Counted from the first letter of the stretch, positions 36,480-49,961 are shown. The stretch is 64,000 nt of DNA from Owenia fusiformis (GCA_903813345.2 CAIIXF020000010.1:33285425-33349424), one strand, 5' to 3'. Numbers and translations: made by a program. The notes: a model not told the origin generated them from the sequence alone.

Positions 36480-36905
36480 GTGTCTTTATTTATACTCCTA
36501 TACACAAAGAGTAATCTCAAAGTCCTTACTATTACTCATATGCTCTAATTAAATAAAACTCAAATGTCTATCATCACTGAATTGTTCATAATGAAATATT
36601 ACTCTCAATGTCCTGAAAATTATATTCACTCAGTCTCTTCTAAGGTTGTTACTCTGGTTACTCCTCAGAACAAGGTTAATATTCTGGGTTACTCCCCACA
36701 TCAAATTAATAATACTCCTGGTTATTCTTCAGCTTACTCCGATTTACTCTTGGTTCCCTCAAGTTGCTCCTCCTCTGCTAATACGATTACTCTCAATTTA
36801 CTCCTTCTGCTCTCAAATTAGTAATTGATTACTCTCACGATTACTCCTAAACTGAGGCAACACATTAATTACTCCAAGGATTACTCCTCGCTTACTCCTT
36901 CTGCC
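36480..36905 (+). repeat. TTACTCC-rich low-complexity tract
   Basis: TTACTC(C/T) recurs about twenty times at irregular spacing. Overlapping frames here are compositional. Confidence 0.55.
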
Positions 36906-36940
36906 CTCATTGGTTCAAAAGTTCGACTAATTTCAATTAG

Positions 36941-37405
36941 TTAACATTGATTTTCCATCTGTCCCTCAGTCAGTCCACAATAGTGGCAATTTGAAAACCT
37001 CTGTAATTTTTGTTTAATACTAATACAGAAAACCTGGTTCAAAAGCTTGCCTATTTTCAAAATGGCCACCATTTTTGTCTCGCAAAACCACTTTTGGACA
37101 ATTAATGAAATAATATTGCTACCTAAAATCGACAAAAGATTATATCCGTTTTTTTTTATTTTTAGCCATTTTAGTTAACATTGATTTTTTCATCTGTCTC
37201 TCAGTCAGTCCACAATAATGGCTAATTTGAAAACCTTTGTAATTTTTGTTAAATATTAATACAGAAAACCTGGTTCAAAAGCTTGCCTATTTTCAAAATG
37301 GCCACCATTTTTGTCTCGCAAAACCACTTTTGGACAATTAATGAAATAATATTGCTACCTAAAATCGACAAAAGATTATATCCGTTTTCTTATTTTTAGC
37401 CATTT
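36941..37405 (+). repeat. 234-bp tandem duplication
   Basis: TTAACATTGATTTT followed by CATCTGTC at 36941 and again at 37175; the whole unit, including GGTTCAAAAGCTTGCCTATT, is repeated with few changes. Confidence 0.88.
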
Positions 37406-37407
37406 TA

Positions 37408-39977
37408 TGGATCTTTCTTGAATTGTAGAGGAAACACATTATATTTTATAAATTCATAAGCGGCATCATTGGAAATTGGCATTTCGTAACCTGAGCTATT
37501 TTCAAAGGAACAAAAAATTAACATATTTTCGTTAATCGTTCAATAAGTCTGGTTTAATTTCAAATAAGATATTATTTATCACATTTGTGTGTGTCAAACA
37601 AATAATAAACATGTTTTCTAGGATATTAGTATTGAATTGTTAAAATAAAAATGTAAATAGGGTCAACGTTATCGTTTGAAATTAGCCGCAAATTATTTTG
37701 AACGACCCCTATGTCAAAAGCGATAACTTAAGAAATGGGCAAAATACGTTAAGTGTTCATACTATTTTACATGTACAGTTCTTCTCCGATGCCCTCACTA
37801 TAGGACAACGTTTGTGGCTTCATTTAATATGGTTTTTCCAGAAAAGGTGTCTAATAATCATGAATTCTACAATACATCTGTTTTGGAGGATACATTTATA
37901 TTAGACTCCATTAAATCATTCCAAGAGTACCCCTTTTACTATAACATGGCCTATTATAACATCATACATTATAAATAATGTTGAAAAGCAAAATATTTAT
38001 TCATTTCCACTATTTTATATAATTTAAGGTATTTTAATGTAATATATATTCCTAAGACAACTCAAATATTTCAAAAATTAAACTATGATGATCAACTTGC
38101 TTAATTCCTTTTTTCAAAATCATCTAAAAGTTCTCAGAAGTTTAAATCTGACTTTAGATGTAAGACTTCACCTTCAATGACCTTGTCAGGGTCCAAAAAG
38201 GTCTTTTTTCAACTTGCTTCAAATTGACCATTTTTTATTCAAATCTGACTAAAGATTGAACTACTACTATTGTAAGCAACTAGGTGGTGACATATTGTCA
38301 TGTTGATGCCTTGTTTTCGTCTCCCACCCTCTGAATTTTCAGGGTCGCCCGAGGTATTGCTTCAGCATGGAAAATGTTTATGTGTGGGCAGGGGGTTGGA
38401 TTCGACCCCCCCCCCCCTTACTAAAAGCTGGCTACGGGCAACTTGCTCATATTGCATGTGAAGTATTAAAGATTGCAATGGATGCAATCATTTTCATTGA
38501 AATTTGATATAAAAGTATTCTTGCACTTACAGCAGCGTGGGCAATGAGGGAATGAGAAACATCATTCAAAGTTGTATGGTTATGTGTCGGTCATGGAAAT
38601 AAAAAGAAAGCATACATAGCATGTTGAATAGAAATGTAAAGGTTACATGCATCGCTATTCCCACAAAGTTATGACATGATCACATGTGAACCTGAGAGTG
38701 AGATATATTGTTTCTTGGTTTGGCAATGACTCATTCTTTGCTGTAATTTAAATATAAACATAAAAATATGAATACAACTAACTTTTGATTGTTTAAATTT
38801 CACATAATTTTAATGTCATTTTGTATCCTCCAACACATGCTTGATAACGTTTTACAAAGACAACTCAAATATTTCAAAAATTTAACTATGATGATCAAAA
38901 TACTTTTATTAAGTACTTTCATTTCTCAAAATAATAATCTAAAAATATTTTTCCCCAAATATGATATTTTAATGTTTGGAGGATACAAAATATTGGACAG
39001 CCTCATCTAGACAACTTGAATTCACGACAGAGATACCTACACTGAATCATATATCTTCATTGTCTGCAATCGAAGATATGTCATCAAAATGTACCTTGTG
39101 GCATAGCTTTCACCAAAATAATCCATCAATAGTGTATATTAATATGGCCCATGTGTTGGAGGATACAAATATTTGACAAATCGTACACATAGAGAAAAAC
39201 ATACTTAATTATGTGACAAAGACATATCAAACATCCCGCTTTCAAGAGTTGGTAGCACATACATTTTATTAATATGCTCAAAAATATCAATGCAATCGAT
39301 ACATTTTAGGTTAAGAAATCCGAGTTTATATTTGCCGAAAAAATAAAATATTTCTTAATTGTCTAAAAATCCATCATTAAAGTGATATTTTTTAAAACGA
39401 TCAGCAATATTCCAAACAGGTACCCTGTGGTTATTATTGCTTAAAGTCTCGTCAACAAAAAATAACAGATTGCATGTCCATGAAATCAATATTTATGTCG
39501 CAGTCTCTAGTACAACAACAGATTTTTAAAATATCAATTATCGTAAATTGTCCCTTATATGCGATAATTTTGTAAAAAGAAATCAGCAAAAACTCATAAT
39601 CACTTTTTTATTGTCGGCCATTTTCGATTTTTCCATCCTAAAATCTTGTCTGTAAAATATTGTCTACGCCGTTTCAGGTGAACCGTTTGGTAGATCAAGT
39701 TCAAATTTTTAGGGATGATTCTTAGTATGAAAATCTAGAACTGATTGGTTTTTTGGCATTCTTGGTAAATGTCAAGACAACCACTTGGGATTTTCCGTCC
39801 TAAAATCTTGTCTGTAAAGTCTTGTCTACGCGTTTTCTGGTTAACTGTTTGGCGGATCAATTTCAAATTTTCAGGGGTGGTTCTTAGTATGAAAATCTAG
39901 AATTGACTGATTTTTGGGCATTTGGGTAAACTTTAAGGTGGCCATTTTTGGATTTTCCGTTCTAAAATTAAAGTAAA
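37408..39977 (+). repeat. Dispersed 2.6-kb duplicated element, copy B
   Basis: Second copy of 20759-23413 in direct orientation about 16.6 kb away. Differences are scattered substitutions and a deletion around 38531, and C runs at 38405 differ. Its right side runs straight into a longer version of the 170-bp array. Confidence 0.88.
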
Positions 39978-40690
39978 GTCTTGTCTACTCATTTCAGGAT
40001 AAGCATTTTACGAATCAATTTCAAATTTTCAGGGATTTTCAGGGATTTTCCGTCCTAAATCTTGTCCGTAAAGTCTTGTCTATGCAGTTTCAGGTTAACT
40101 GTTTGAGGGACTATAACTAACTACTTTTTCGTCATTCTGCGTACATTTTAAAATGACCATTCTGGCTTTTCCGTCCTACTATCGTGTCTGTGAAGGCTTG
40201 TCTACCTATTTTTAGGATAACAGCTTGACGTGTCGATTTCAAATTTTAAGGAATGGTTTATAATATGAAAATCTAGAACTAATTGTTTTTTCGGCATTCT
40301 TGGTAAATGTTAAGGCAGCCAATTTGGATTTTCCGTCCTAAAATCTTGTCTTTCAAGTCTTGTCTTTGCGTTTTCAGGATAACTGTTTGAGGGATCAATT
40401 TTAAATTTTCAGGGATGATTCTTAGTATGAAACTCTCAGAACTGATTAGTTCTGGGTAAATTTTAAGGTGGCCATTTTGGATTTTCTCCTGAAATCCTCT
40501 CAGTAAAGTTTTGTCTACACGTTTCCTGGCAAACCAGTTGACAGGTCGATTTCAAATCCAGGAATGATTCTTTGTATGAAAATCCCAAACTACTTAGTCT
40601 TTGGGCAGTCCTGCTAAATTCTAAGGCGGCCACATTGGATTTTTCTCTTTATAAAATCTTGTCTTTTCAACTGATTAGTGTTAGGCATTC
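39610..40690 (+). repeat. About 165-175-bp diverged tandem array
   Basis: Units contain TTTTCCGTCCTAAAATCTTG, TAAAGTCTTGTCTA, TTCAGG.TAAC.GTTTG and TTAGTATGAAAATCTAGAA. About six units of rising divergence toward 40690. Confidence 0.75.
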
Positions 40691-40699
40691 AGGGTGAAA

Positions 40700-42340
40700 A
40701 ATTTTGCAGTATATAGGATGATCACCCATTGGTGGGGACATGTTGTACACATTTGTGTTCTTGTATCATTTTAGAATGTTATCAAAAGTACCCAAATCAA
40801 TTTTACAACGTCAAAAATATTTTGGGAGAAAAGAATGCTAAATGGGACAAATTATATAACCTGATCCCAATACATGCATAACAATGCAATTGAACTTGAA
40901 ATAATGGTAGGGCTATGTATTCATGACATTATGAAAAATCTAGTGGAATCTCACTAGCAAACATAATTTTGTATATTGAAATGAAAGGAGTCTTTGTAAC
41001 CCGCCATATTATTATCAGGCTTTCTTCTTAGTAAAAACAGACACAAGTCGTATTTAATGTTTGCTATGTAAACAAATACAAAACATATTTTTAACGTTAA
41101 ATTGCACTTTAATATATAAGCACAAATGCCAAAGAGAAGGGTGACTAAAAACTTTAAAGAAACCCAATATATATATATCCCAAAACCATAATCTAACGTG
41201 AAAAGAAACAATGTCTAACACCCCCTCCCCCTCCAATCGAGAACCAATATCACAATCAAGGACCAGAACACCAAGGGACATTTCATTCATACTGAAGTCA
41301 TTACAATACATGTTGAAGAAAAATTAATAAAAATTGATATCCAATACTCATAACATCAAAAATAGTTGTAGATACTAGTACTCACAAAGAGTATTCAGTC
41401 TCAAATGATGTGGGATAGATAAAATCCAGTCTCGAAGTCCATAGGCATTTCAAAGGGTCAACATCCGTTCGCAAAGCCGTCATCATAATCCATAAAACAA
41501 AACAATTCACAATGGTCATCAGGAGAAAACTATGGCTGGTTTTGATCCCTATTTCTCAACCATTAATGCCATAGCCGGGATCCACCTCAAAAGGTGCCAA
41601 GTGAAAAAATTGTGAGTTCATTGCCAATTTAATTATACCATTCCTACATCCTTCAGCATCTCAAGTGGTAAAACTTGAAATTTCGAAATTAATGACTTGT
41701 ACTTTTCAGCAAAGCCCTATCTTTAATATAGATAGAGTACGTCTAAATGACTTTTTTGTTCGTAATTTTGATTTTCAAAAAGATAATAAGCGCCTAAGGT
41801 ACTGTTTTTGTTTTTTGTTTTTTGAGTTTTACACATTTTTACTATTTCTTTGGCATCCAAGATGGCGGACAAATGGCAAATGTTCCCCCATACAAAATTT
41901 GAGATAAATTGGATAAGGAATAAAAAAGTTATGATCAAATTACCATATTTTAAAATCACCAAATGCAACGTTTTACATGGTAATCATGTGCACTTTAAAA
42001 TTCAATAGAGTACTTGAAGCGTTCCTAATTACGTAAAATAAGAGAAAAGAAAAATTGAATATTATTGTTACACATATTCTTCATTTCAATAACAATTGAA
42101 TTATGCCAAAACATAATAGGAACAATAATTCGAACATGACTGCATTCACGCCTTCTATAATATGTTAACAAAGTCAACATTTAACCCCAGGGTATATTCG
42201 AGAAGAATACCCCTGGTAATACGTGTAATGAATATTTCCCCTGCTCTTCGGACTATATTTCTTAAATAAAAAACATTATCAAGGTGGAGAATCAAAACGA
42301 TGGCGCAGTGCGGACTGCGACTCGCGTGACTGTTCAACGC
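40700..42340. other. Intron-like, no feature recognised
   Basis: No splice-bounded ORF. A 40-bp word (CCTTCTATAATATGTTAACA, 42152) resembles one at 6629, suggesting an old dispersed repeat. Confidence 0.4.
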
Positions 42341-42351
42341 ACACATCCTTC

Positions 42352-42430
42352 ATGTCGTACAAATTAATTAATTCATTTTCGAAACTAATTAACTAATGTC
42401 GTACAAATTAATTAATTCATTTTCGAAAGT
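42352..42430 (+). repeat. 44-bp tandem duplication
   Basis: ATGTCGTACAAATTAATTAA begins at 42352 and 42396, followed by TTCATTTTCGAAA in both. Confidence 0.85.
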
Positions 42431-42891
42431 AAAGTGTCTCGATGATGTAAAATGATTTAATTCATAATTTAGTAACTACAACATAATGATATTACTCAAG
42501 ATGTCGGAAATATGATGCATTTTGTGAAAATGAAAATTTTTCAAGATATTGTCGTACTTTCTACAAGATTTTGAGAAGTTGAAGATCGTGTTCAGAAAAG
42601 ATGTTGAGTCGTAGCATGGGCGAGGTTTCTATGAGGCTTATATTATTTCAAAACTTTGAAATGAATGAGTACTTACACACTTGGCCCAAAAGGCACATCG
42701 TCCAGTTCCGTTGTACTTGGGAATGGGGCGTGTTAGAAAGAGAAATCAATATGTCACCATAAATAACCACAAACTAGAGCAAAAATCTCAAACGTATTAA
42801 TAAGATATTTACCAAGGCTCAGTTTAAGGACCCTATGGTTTATTCTATATGAGACTGTTAAATGCGAATTTTTGAATTATTTTCATTTTAG

Positions 42892-43151
42892 ATTCTCCTC
42901 CATGGAATAAGATATGGTTTGACATCAAACTGAACGACATGGATCTCGAGAAACTTGCAAGCCATTTTAAGTTAAATGGAGAACTTATCAACATAAAAAG
43001 TGATTACAAGCATTCACGAGGGAATTGGGTCCATGCTATGTTAACTAAATGGTTGCAGAGGCAAGAAGGAGATGATGCTACTATTTGGAAAAAGTTGGTT
43101 GAAGGACTCAGGGATATAGAAGATGGTAGACTTATTGGACCGCTAAAAGAG
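42892..43151 (+). CDS. Death domain exon 2 (classical death domain)
   Basis: The acceptor TTTTCATTTTAG precedes 42892 and the donor GAG followed by GTAATA closes the exon at 43151. The exon enters in phase 1 and exits in phase 0. It encodes 86 residues with a classical death-domain pattern: WFDIKLNDMDLEKLASHF, then a charged Lys/Asp segment, NWVHAMLTKWLQRQEGDD with the conserved mL-x-x-W helix, then TIWKKLVEGLRDIEDGRL. Such domains mediate homotypic assembly in cytosolic immune and apoptotic complexes. It joins exon 29282-29596/29608 in frame, giving two successive death domains. Because it ends in phase 0 it cannot splice directly to the phase-1 exon at 51539; the nearest compatible exon is 43295. 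Assignment to the family is firm; which transcript carries it is not. Confidence 0.75.
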
Positions 43152-43294
43152 GTAATATTTGTTTAAGGCGTAGAGATCCTTGAAATGTTTTAGCTAAGTA
43201 ATTAAATGTATTGATACGAGTTTGATCCAATGACCATGGATTTTTAAGAAACCATTTTGCTTGCACCAGTATAATGATTTGATTTGATTTTCAG

Positions 43295-43324
43295 AAATAC
43301 AATATACAGTATCCAGACAAGTAA
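43295..43324 (+). CDS. Possible terminal exon of a two-death-domain protein
   Basis: A good acceptor (TTTGATTTGATTTTCAG) sits 143 bases after the donor at 43151. Continuing in phase 0 gives KYNIQYPDK and a TAA at 43322-43324, which would extend the last death-domain helix by nine residues. AATAAA follows at 43335-43340, only 11 bases after the stop, as expected of a short last exon. The short product would have about 231-235 residues with exon A. No GT donor inside this exon is in a phase compatible with 51539. The evidence is splice-site and poly(A)-signal geometry only. Confidence 0.45.
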   Translation, partial: KYNIQYPDK

Positions 43325-43334
43325 ATCATACAAG

Positions 43335-43340
43335 AATAAA
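43335..43340 (+). promoter_or_regulatory. Possible polyadenylation signal of the two-death-domain transcript
   Basis: AATAAA starts 11 bases after the TAA of the small exon 43295-43324. It supports the idea that this exon is terminal. Confidence 0.35.
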
Positions 43341-45425
43341 CATGTGCATTGTGACATTGTAACAAACATCAAAATTATATCATCACTACAACAAATAGTC
43401 AATGTAAATACAATTATGTGGCAACGTATACTCCCTCTTGGGAGGCATAGCCACTACAACATTGTAACTATGTTACATTGATTTTAATTAAAAAAAAGGT
43501 GATTAGATGTACCAAAGCACCATACCCATTGTCATTAATGCTTTGCTTCTAAAAGGATTATAATCATCAAAAGGATGTAAAATTATACCAATACAGATTT
43601 TAAAAAGACCCATGGTTTGTTTGTTCAATTTCATAGAAAGTATGACTGGACATGCTCGGAAATATATGTACACCACAATCATTATTAAAAACATTTGCCC
43701 TAGCTTCACCTTTCCTCTCCCTGTTATGATTCGGTTTCGCAAAATATGTAAAGCAATTATTAAGTAAGTTCATAGTTACTGTATATGTTGACACACCGTC
43801 ATTTCAGGTGTATTACTGAGTATTTAGATGATAAGAATAATGTCCCCATGATTCAATCAACGTTTATAAATAAATCATGGCAAAGAAGCCAGGTCAACGA
43901 CATATGATGAGTATCCACATTTGGAGGTCATCTACAGGGCGGGTCAATAAAAATAGAAGCATTTTTCTATTTGTTCAATCTTTATCATTGTAGTTCAATT
44001 CACAAAAATTCAGATAATGGTAAAATGATTATTAAATGTTAAAGATAGAAATATGTATGTGTACTTATTCTTGGCTTCTCATCGTCATGATCTGTAAAAT
44101 GCGTGCGTCTTGAAAAATTACCTAAAATTGTCTCTGCTTGGGACATCACTGCTAAAAATAAAGTGTCTCATACAATACAATGTGTGCCCTTCAAATGTTC
44201 TCAACACAATGTCCACATTATGTAGTTATCTATAGGAGAAGAATGAATATTTACATGGTAAGGTCTCGCAGAAATGTGTATCAAATAAGATACTGTTACA
44301 AAATACAGTTTTCGATCCTATTACATATCTGACCTTAAATTATATAAAATACATGATCTCTACATGTTTCACAAACTATAACAGAAAACCCTGCCACCTT
44401 TCTTCAAATACTCAAACTGAAATTACACATGCTGACATTTCACTATCTACCTTCGACTTGAATCTCACTAAAGCTGCACTAAAGATCTGATGCCTAATAC
44501 TATAAACTTGATAGAAAGAGAAGTTATAAAATTCGAGGCAAAAGTTCAAAACGAGGTCACTTGACTTAACTACTAATCACGTTCTAAATGTACAACCTTA
44601 CCCTGCTAAAGTGTGATGTATATTATCCTGACATTTTATAAATGCTATCCTATCAATATCCTAAGTTTGGACTTTGAAAGTCCCCATTGGAAGATTACTT
44701 AACCAGTAATATAAATTTCAATCTTTATCCATGTTTTTCAAGTATGCCTCTCCCTAAACGCTTTTTGTAAAACCTGCTCTGACTGGCTAATATGCTAAGT
44801 CATCAAACAATTCTGGCACCAAATTCAAATGTTATGAAAAATTCAAATGAGCTTTAAAACCTTAAAATAAATTGAATACTAGTATTTACATTAACAGATG
44901 TGTGAATTAAATATATCTGGGCATAAAATATGAAAAGGATACAACATATCAAAGTTTGTCGGTACGGGTCATTTAGAGGGGAATTTCTGGTCATTTCGAA
45001 GACAGTTTAAAGGAAAAATTTAGTTTCTGTAATGCACATTTCTAGCAGTTCTCATCATGGCAGAGTTCAGTCAACACGTGTGTGACAGTTATGTCAAAGA
45101 TATATAGATAGGATTCATGCAGTGGCTTATAGGGAGATCAGGGACCTTGGGGTGACCTTTATAACTAAAAATAGGTAGCAGACAAAATGAACAGATCACC
45201 AGACTGAGTCCAAAAATTACCGTATAGTGCCCTCTAAATGACCCTGTACCCACATACTTTGATACATTTTATCTTTTTTCAAGGACACCATTGGATTCTG
45301 AAACTTTCTATTCCTATGTAACTTTCCATGAGAAACAAAATGATATATAACATGATAGGGTGGCGATGCTACGTATGTGAGTTTATGGGGGGGGGGGGGG
45401 GTGCATACATATGAAACAACCTGTA
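43341..45425. other. No feature recognised
   Basis: I looked here for a phase 0-to-1 exon that would link 43151 to 51539 and found none convincing. A G run lies at 45390-45401. Confidence 0.4.
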
Positions 45426-45429
45426 AATA

Positions 45430-45970
45430 GAGGTTATTTAATGGGATGGAATATGAATGGATGGAATATGAATTTTATCTCGAGGGAAAAGATGATATTC
45501 ACAACGGAAATATAGGTTATTTACTGGGAGGGATTGAATATAGGTTTTATTCCGAGGAACAAAATAATATTTTCCGAGGAATAAAACCCATATTCAATCC
45601 CGACTGTACCAGAAATAACCTGTTTATTCCATAATCAAAGCCTCTAAAATGTCCCATTTGGATAATGCAAATAACTGGGAAAAAAATAACCGGGAAACCA
45701 AAAATAGGTTAATATGCTCAAATACGACTTTCCCCGGGGACAATACGATTTTTTCACGTAATACGCTCCAATACGATTTTTCCCAGGGAAAATACGATTT
45801 TTTCATGCAATACGATTCAACACGATTTTTATTCCTTCATATTTCTCTGGGAAAACATTAGTATTATGGAATTAAATGTCATATTGACCGAGTGTCAATA
45901 CAATATTTTCCGAGGCTAATATCATATTTCTCGAGGAAAAAATCATGTTCCATCTCGACCATCGATAACC
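45430..45970. repeat. AT-rich repeat with hairpin and AATACGATTTTT repeats
   Basis: A 30-bp-armed hairpin spans 45529-45601 (GGATTGAATATAGGTTTTAT against its near complement). AATACGATTTTTTCA-like words recur at 45722, 45772, 45791 and 45810. Confidence 0.6.
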
Positions 45971-48934
45971 TATTACACGCCTAACTATCGACAAGGTACA
46001 GTGACAAAATATACCGTAGTACACTTTAGATGTACGGTATCACTATTTAACCGATTTGAAGCGAAGACAATGATGTAGGTTTGATGTAGGTTTTAAAGAA
46101 TAATCTGAGGAATACATTAATGATTTCATGTTTGATTTTTTGTGTAATCGTTTAGGGAGACATTGAACTTTCTAGCCCCCCTATCATACCAAACTAGTTC
46201 TTCTTACCCGTTCTTGCCAGTCCTACGAAAACGTCGTAAAACGGGCTCAATCTGGCTGTGGTCGGGAAATATGTCTAAAATAATTAGCTACTTCGTTTGT
46301 AAACAGTCTTCAATACGTCCATCTCACAGTTAGTTCAGGTCACACCACGTCGGTGTGCAACGTCGTATAACGCGTCCCTTACCCCCCTATCACACCAAAC
46401 TAGTTCTTCCCCGTTCTTGTCAGTCCTACGAAAACATCGTAAAACGGGCTCAATCTGGCTGTGGTCGGGAAATATGTCTGAAATAATTAGCTTCTTCGTT
46501 CTTAAACAGTCTTCAATACGTCCATCTCGTTCGCAGTTCGTTCAGGTCGCACCACGCCGGTGTGCAACGTCGTAGAACGCGTCCCTTAGTCTAGAAGGTC
46601 AACATGACCTGATTACAGAACGGTATGGTCGCCATCGAATTTTGAATCGATTCAAAATTCTAAAATCACATTCCCGTCTGAGAACGTTCATAAAGTTCGT
46701 AAATAGACCTTAGAAAGTTGCAGCTACGTTTATTCCGTTCGCACACAGTTTAAAACCAGTTTTGAATAACGCAGTGGCAACTTGTTTGGTGTGATAGCTA
46801 TATTTTTGCTAACTCGTTCATAAGCAGTTTTAAATACGTTCTTAATCAGTTTAAACCCGTTTGCAATCAGTTCTACCTCGTTCTCAACACGTCCTCAGAC
46901 AGTTCAACTCGTTGTTAAAACGTCCCTAGTAGGATTGAAGTACGACGGTTCCATTCGTAGTACGTCCAGCTCGTCGTTAGTACGTTGTCACTCGTTCTAA
47001 TTGTAGAACGTGACGACCACGAGAACAATTTGAGCATTGTCTAAGTTCTAGACGACCTACCCGTTCGAGTACGTTCGATGAAGTTTGTAAATAGATCCCA
47101 AACGGTTCTTCACAGGTCCAGTCCGTTCGTACACAGTTGAAGCCCGTTTTCGAGAACGTAGTGAGAACTAGTTTTGAATCGATTCAAAATTCTGAATCAC
47201 ATTCCTCTTCTGGGAAAGTCCATGGAGTTCGTAAACAGACCGTAGAACGATGTAGCTACATTATTCAGTTCGCACACAGTTTAAAAGCAGTTTTGAAGAA
47301 CGCAATGGCAACTTGTTTTGTGTGATAGCTATACTTTTGCAAACTCGTTCATAAGCAGTCTTAATCAGTTTAAACCCGTTTGCAATCAGTTCTACCTCGT
47401 TCTCAACACGTCCTCAGACAGTTCAACTCGTTGTTAAAACGTCCCTAGTAGGATTGAAGTACGACGGTTCCGTTAGTAGTACGTCCAGCTCTTCGTTAAT
47501 ATGTCACCCGTTCTAATTGTAGAACGTATCGACCACGAGAACATTTTGAGCATGTTCTAAGTTCTAGAGGACCTACCCGGTCGAGTACGTTCGATGAAGT
47601 TTGTAAATATACCCCAAACGGTTCTAAGTACGTCCAGTACGTTCGTACACAGTTGAAGCCCGTTTTCGAGAACGTAGTGAAAACTAGTTTGGTGTGGTAG
47701 TAGGGTAATGATGGTAAAAGATTTTCGAAAAGTGCTCGATTTTTCGTAGTCAATCTACTCATATAATTGGTCGGTTGAAAAATGTTGTTTTTTACACATT
47801 TCCTTTGATCATTTCCTCCCCTGTCGTCTAAGAGTGTCGAATATTTTATGAGAATATGTTTCTTTAAACAACACATTTAAGGTATGTTGACGATTTAATA
47901 AGTATTTAAGTTTTGGCTATAATTTAAAAAATCATAAGTGTACGTTGTCAACTCGAATTTACGTTGTTCCATGGAACTTACTCAATTCACAGTTAACCCT
48001 AATGCAGGCAACGTCATTTTCATAGCACTAACAGACAGGGGGGGGGGTCAGATGCACTTAAAATTGAAACAGAACAATTGCATAATTACTTCAATTTAAT
48101 AGAATAATTGGAACTATTGAGCACTTTCCAGATATATCATTAACGGGATTTAAAAAGTCATATTCAATAAGCTAGTATAGATCTATCTATAAAACGTAAT
48201 GTACAGACGCCAAATAATCAAAGAGGCCGCTGGAAGCAAACTCCATGGCAGTGCTTGTCTTCAACATATTCTATTCCGAGACACTGGATGGGAGTTTTGG
48301 CTGGAAGCTAACACCAAATGGGTATAAATTAACCACCACCACAACAATACTTTCATAAAATGAAAAAGCACAAGGGATACTTGAACATGTTCGTTAAAGA
48401 TCACTTGTTACTCATAAAAACCTTAATGAATTTTGAAATGAAATCATTACATTGTTTAATACATGAATTTCAATTACAGGGACAACGTACATTCGAGTTG
48501 ACAACGCACATTTCTGATTTTTTTAAATTACAATAAATACTTATATTTATTAATCTCCACCCGTTCTAAATTGTGCAATTTAGAGAAACATATTCTCACA
48601 AAAATAATTGACACTCTTAGGCGACAGGAGAAAACGATCAATGGAAATGTGAAAAACCCAACATTTTCCAACCGATCAATTTCTGTTGGTAGATTAACTA
48701 CGAAAAATTGAGAAAGTAATCGTAATCGTAATCAGAAAGCTAAAAGTGTTCAAATGCGAATTAACACGAAATTAAACATGAAATCCTTCAAGTATCCTTC
48801 AAGTAATTTTTTAAAACCTACATCACACCTGCATCATACTTTTTGCTTGAAATCAATTAATAGTGACACCGTATATCTAAAGTGTACAACGGTATATTTT
48901 GTCACTGTTCCTTGTCGATGGTTAGGCGTGTATT
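45971..48934. mobile_element. Long foldback element with arms of about 460 bp
   Basis: The left arm (45971-46175 plus 47706-47972) is the reverse complement, with scattered changes, of the right arm 48475-48934. Paired landmarks: GTGACAAAATATACCG at 46000 with its complement near 48888; ATTTTTCGTAGT at 47740 with ACTACGAAAAAT at 48699; GTTGTCAACTCGAAT at 47945 with its complement at 48491. The loop is about 500 bp without a transposase frame. The left arm is split by another element. Confidence 0.82.
46176..47705. mobile_element. 1.53-kb element nested in the foldback arm
   Basis: The ends CCCCCTATCATACCAAACTAG and AACTAGTTTGGTGTGGTAGT are inverted repeats. Removing it restores a left foldback arm close in length to the right one. 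Inside are two direct duplications: about 207 bp (46176 and 46382) and about 533 bp (46640 and 47170). The sequence is rich in ACGTTCTA / GTTCGTA words and has no meaningful ORF. Confidence 0.8.
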
Positions 48935-49294
48935 AATCCCATAATATATTTCTGAAACTTGTTTTGTATGTCGTCATTTAATGATTCAATTTAATTTATC
49001 GAATGTGTATGTATGTATATATTTATTGCCCTTAAGCTTATTGCCCTTCAGCTTTTATTAATAAGTTTTAAAATAGAGATAATTTATAATACTAATATGG
49101 ATCATAATATGCCATAATAACACAATATTAAGTCTTATAAAATTCTGATAGTTCTGATACGGGATCTGATACGGTATTTTGGCTGACACGGGATCTGATA
49201 TTGGATTTTTTGAATATCAGTTTTATTCCCAGTTAATTTCCCAGGGTGAACAAGTTATTTAAGGAATAAATAATGATAGGCCATTCAATATGGT

Positions 49295-49389
49295 GAAATT
49301 CAGCACGAGTTGGACAGAATGTTGTACAAAGCACGAACCGAAGGTGAGTTCATTTGTACTAACATTCTGTCCAACGAGTGCTGAATTTC
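49295..49389. repeat. 95-bp hairpin
   Basis: GAAATTCAGCACGAGTTGGA and its near-complement TCCAACGAGTGCTGAATTTC flank about 40 bases. Confidence 0.8.
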
Positions 49390-49961
49390 AAACATAAAAA
49401 TTAGTAAAAGCCGTGTCTGTGGAACGGGCATGAAGGAAGAATACGCATGCTGTCAAGATTCTGAAGTCGGCCGGAAAAATTTTAGAATTTGTTTGGGCTG
49501 TTCTATTTTACTCCCCGTTTTAGATTTTATACGGTGTATGCAAACATGGGGTTGTTTGCAAACGGAGGGAGTAAAAAAGAACAGCTATCCCCGGACAGAG
49601 CCCCAGATGTGCAGCTGAGATGTGACGTCACTCAAAACAATGCAAATTGCAGATTGAATAGAGCATGGTCGTGCATCTATGGAGAATTAGAGAACGTTCT
49701 ATATTGGCTATGCTGCATTCTGATTGGTTGAGAAATTCGAATAGAGCACGGTCATGTTTGAATATGGAATACATACGTTTATTCCACAATAACATGCTTT
49801 CCCTGGGAAATAATTAGAGAATATAATTGATATACAAAAAGTCCCATACCAGATCCCGTTTTTTTCAATTGATTTTACCATTGATCTTTTTTCACTTCTA
49901 GCAAATTGATACGCATTGTTATTGTCACCAACATTCTTCACTGATTGTGATGCGTATGGTT

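Noticed and set aside
49430-49731. Possible linking exon between death domain 2 and 51539
   Set aside because: No acceptor/donor pair with the needed 0-to-1 phase; lies among hairpin and repeat sequence.
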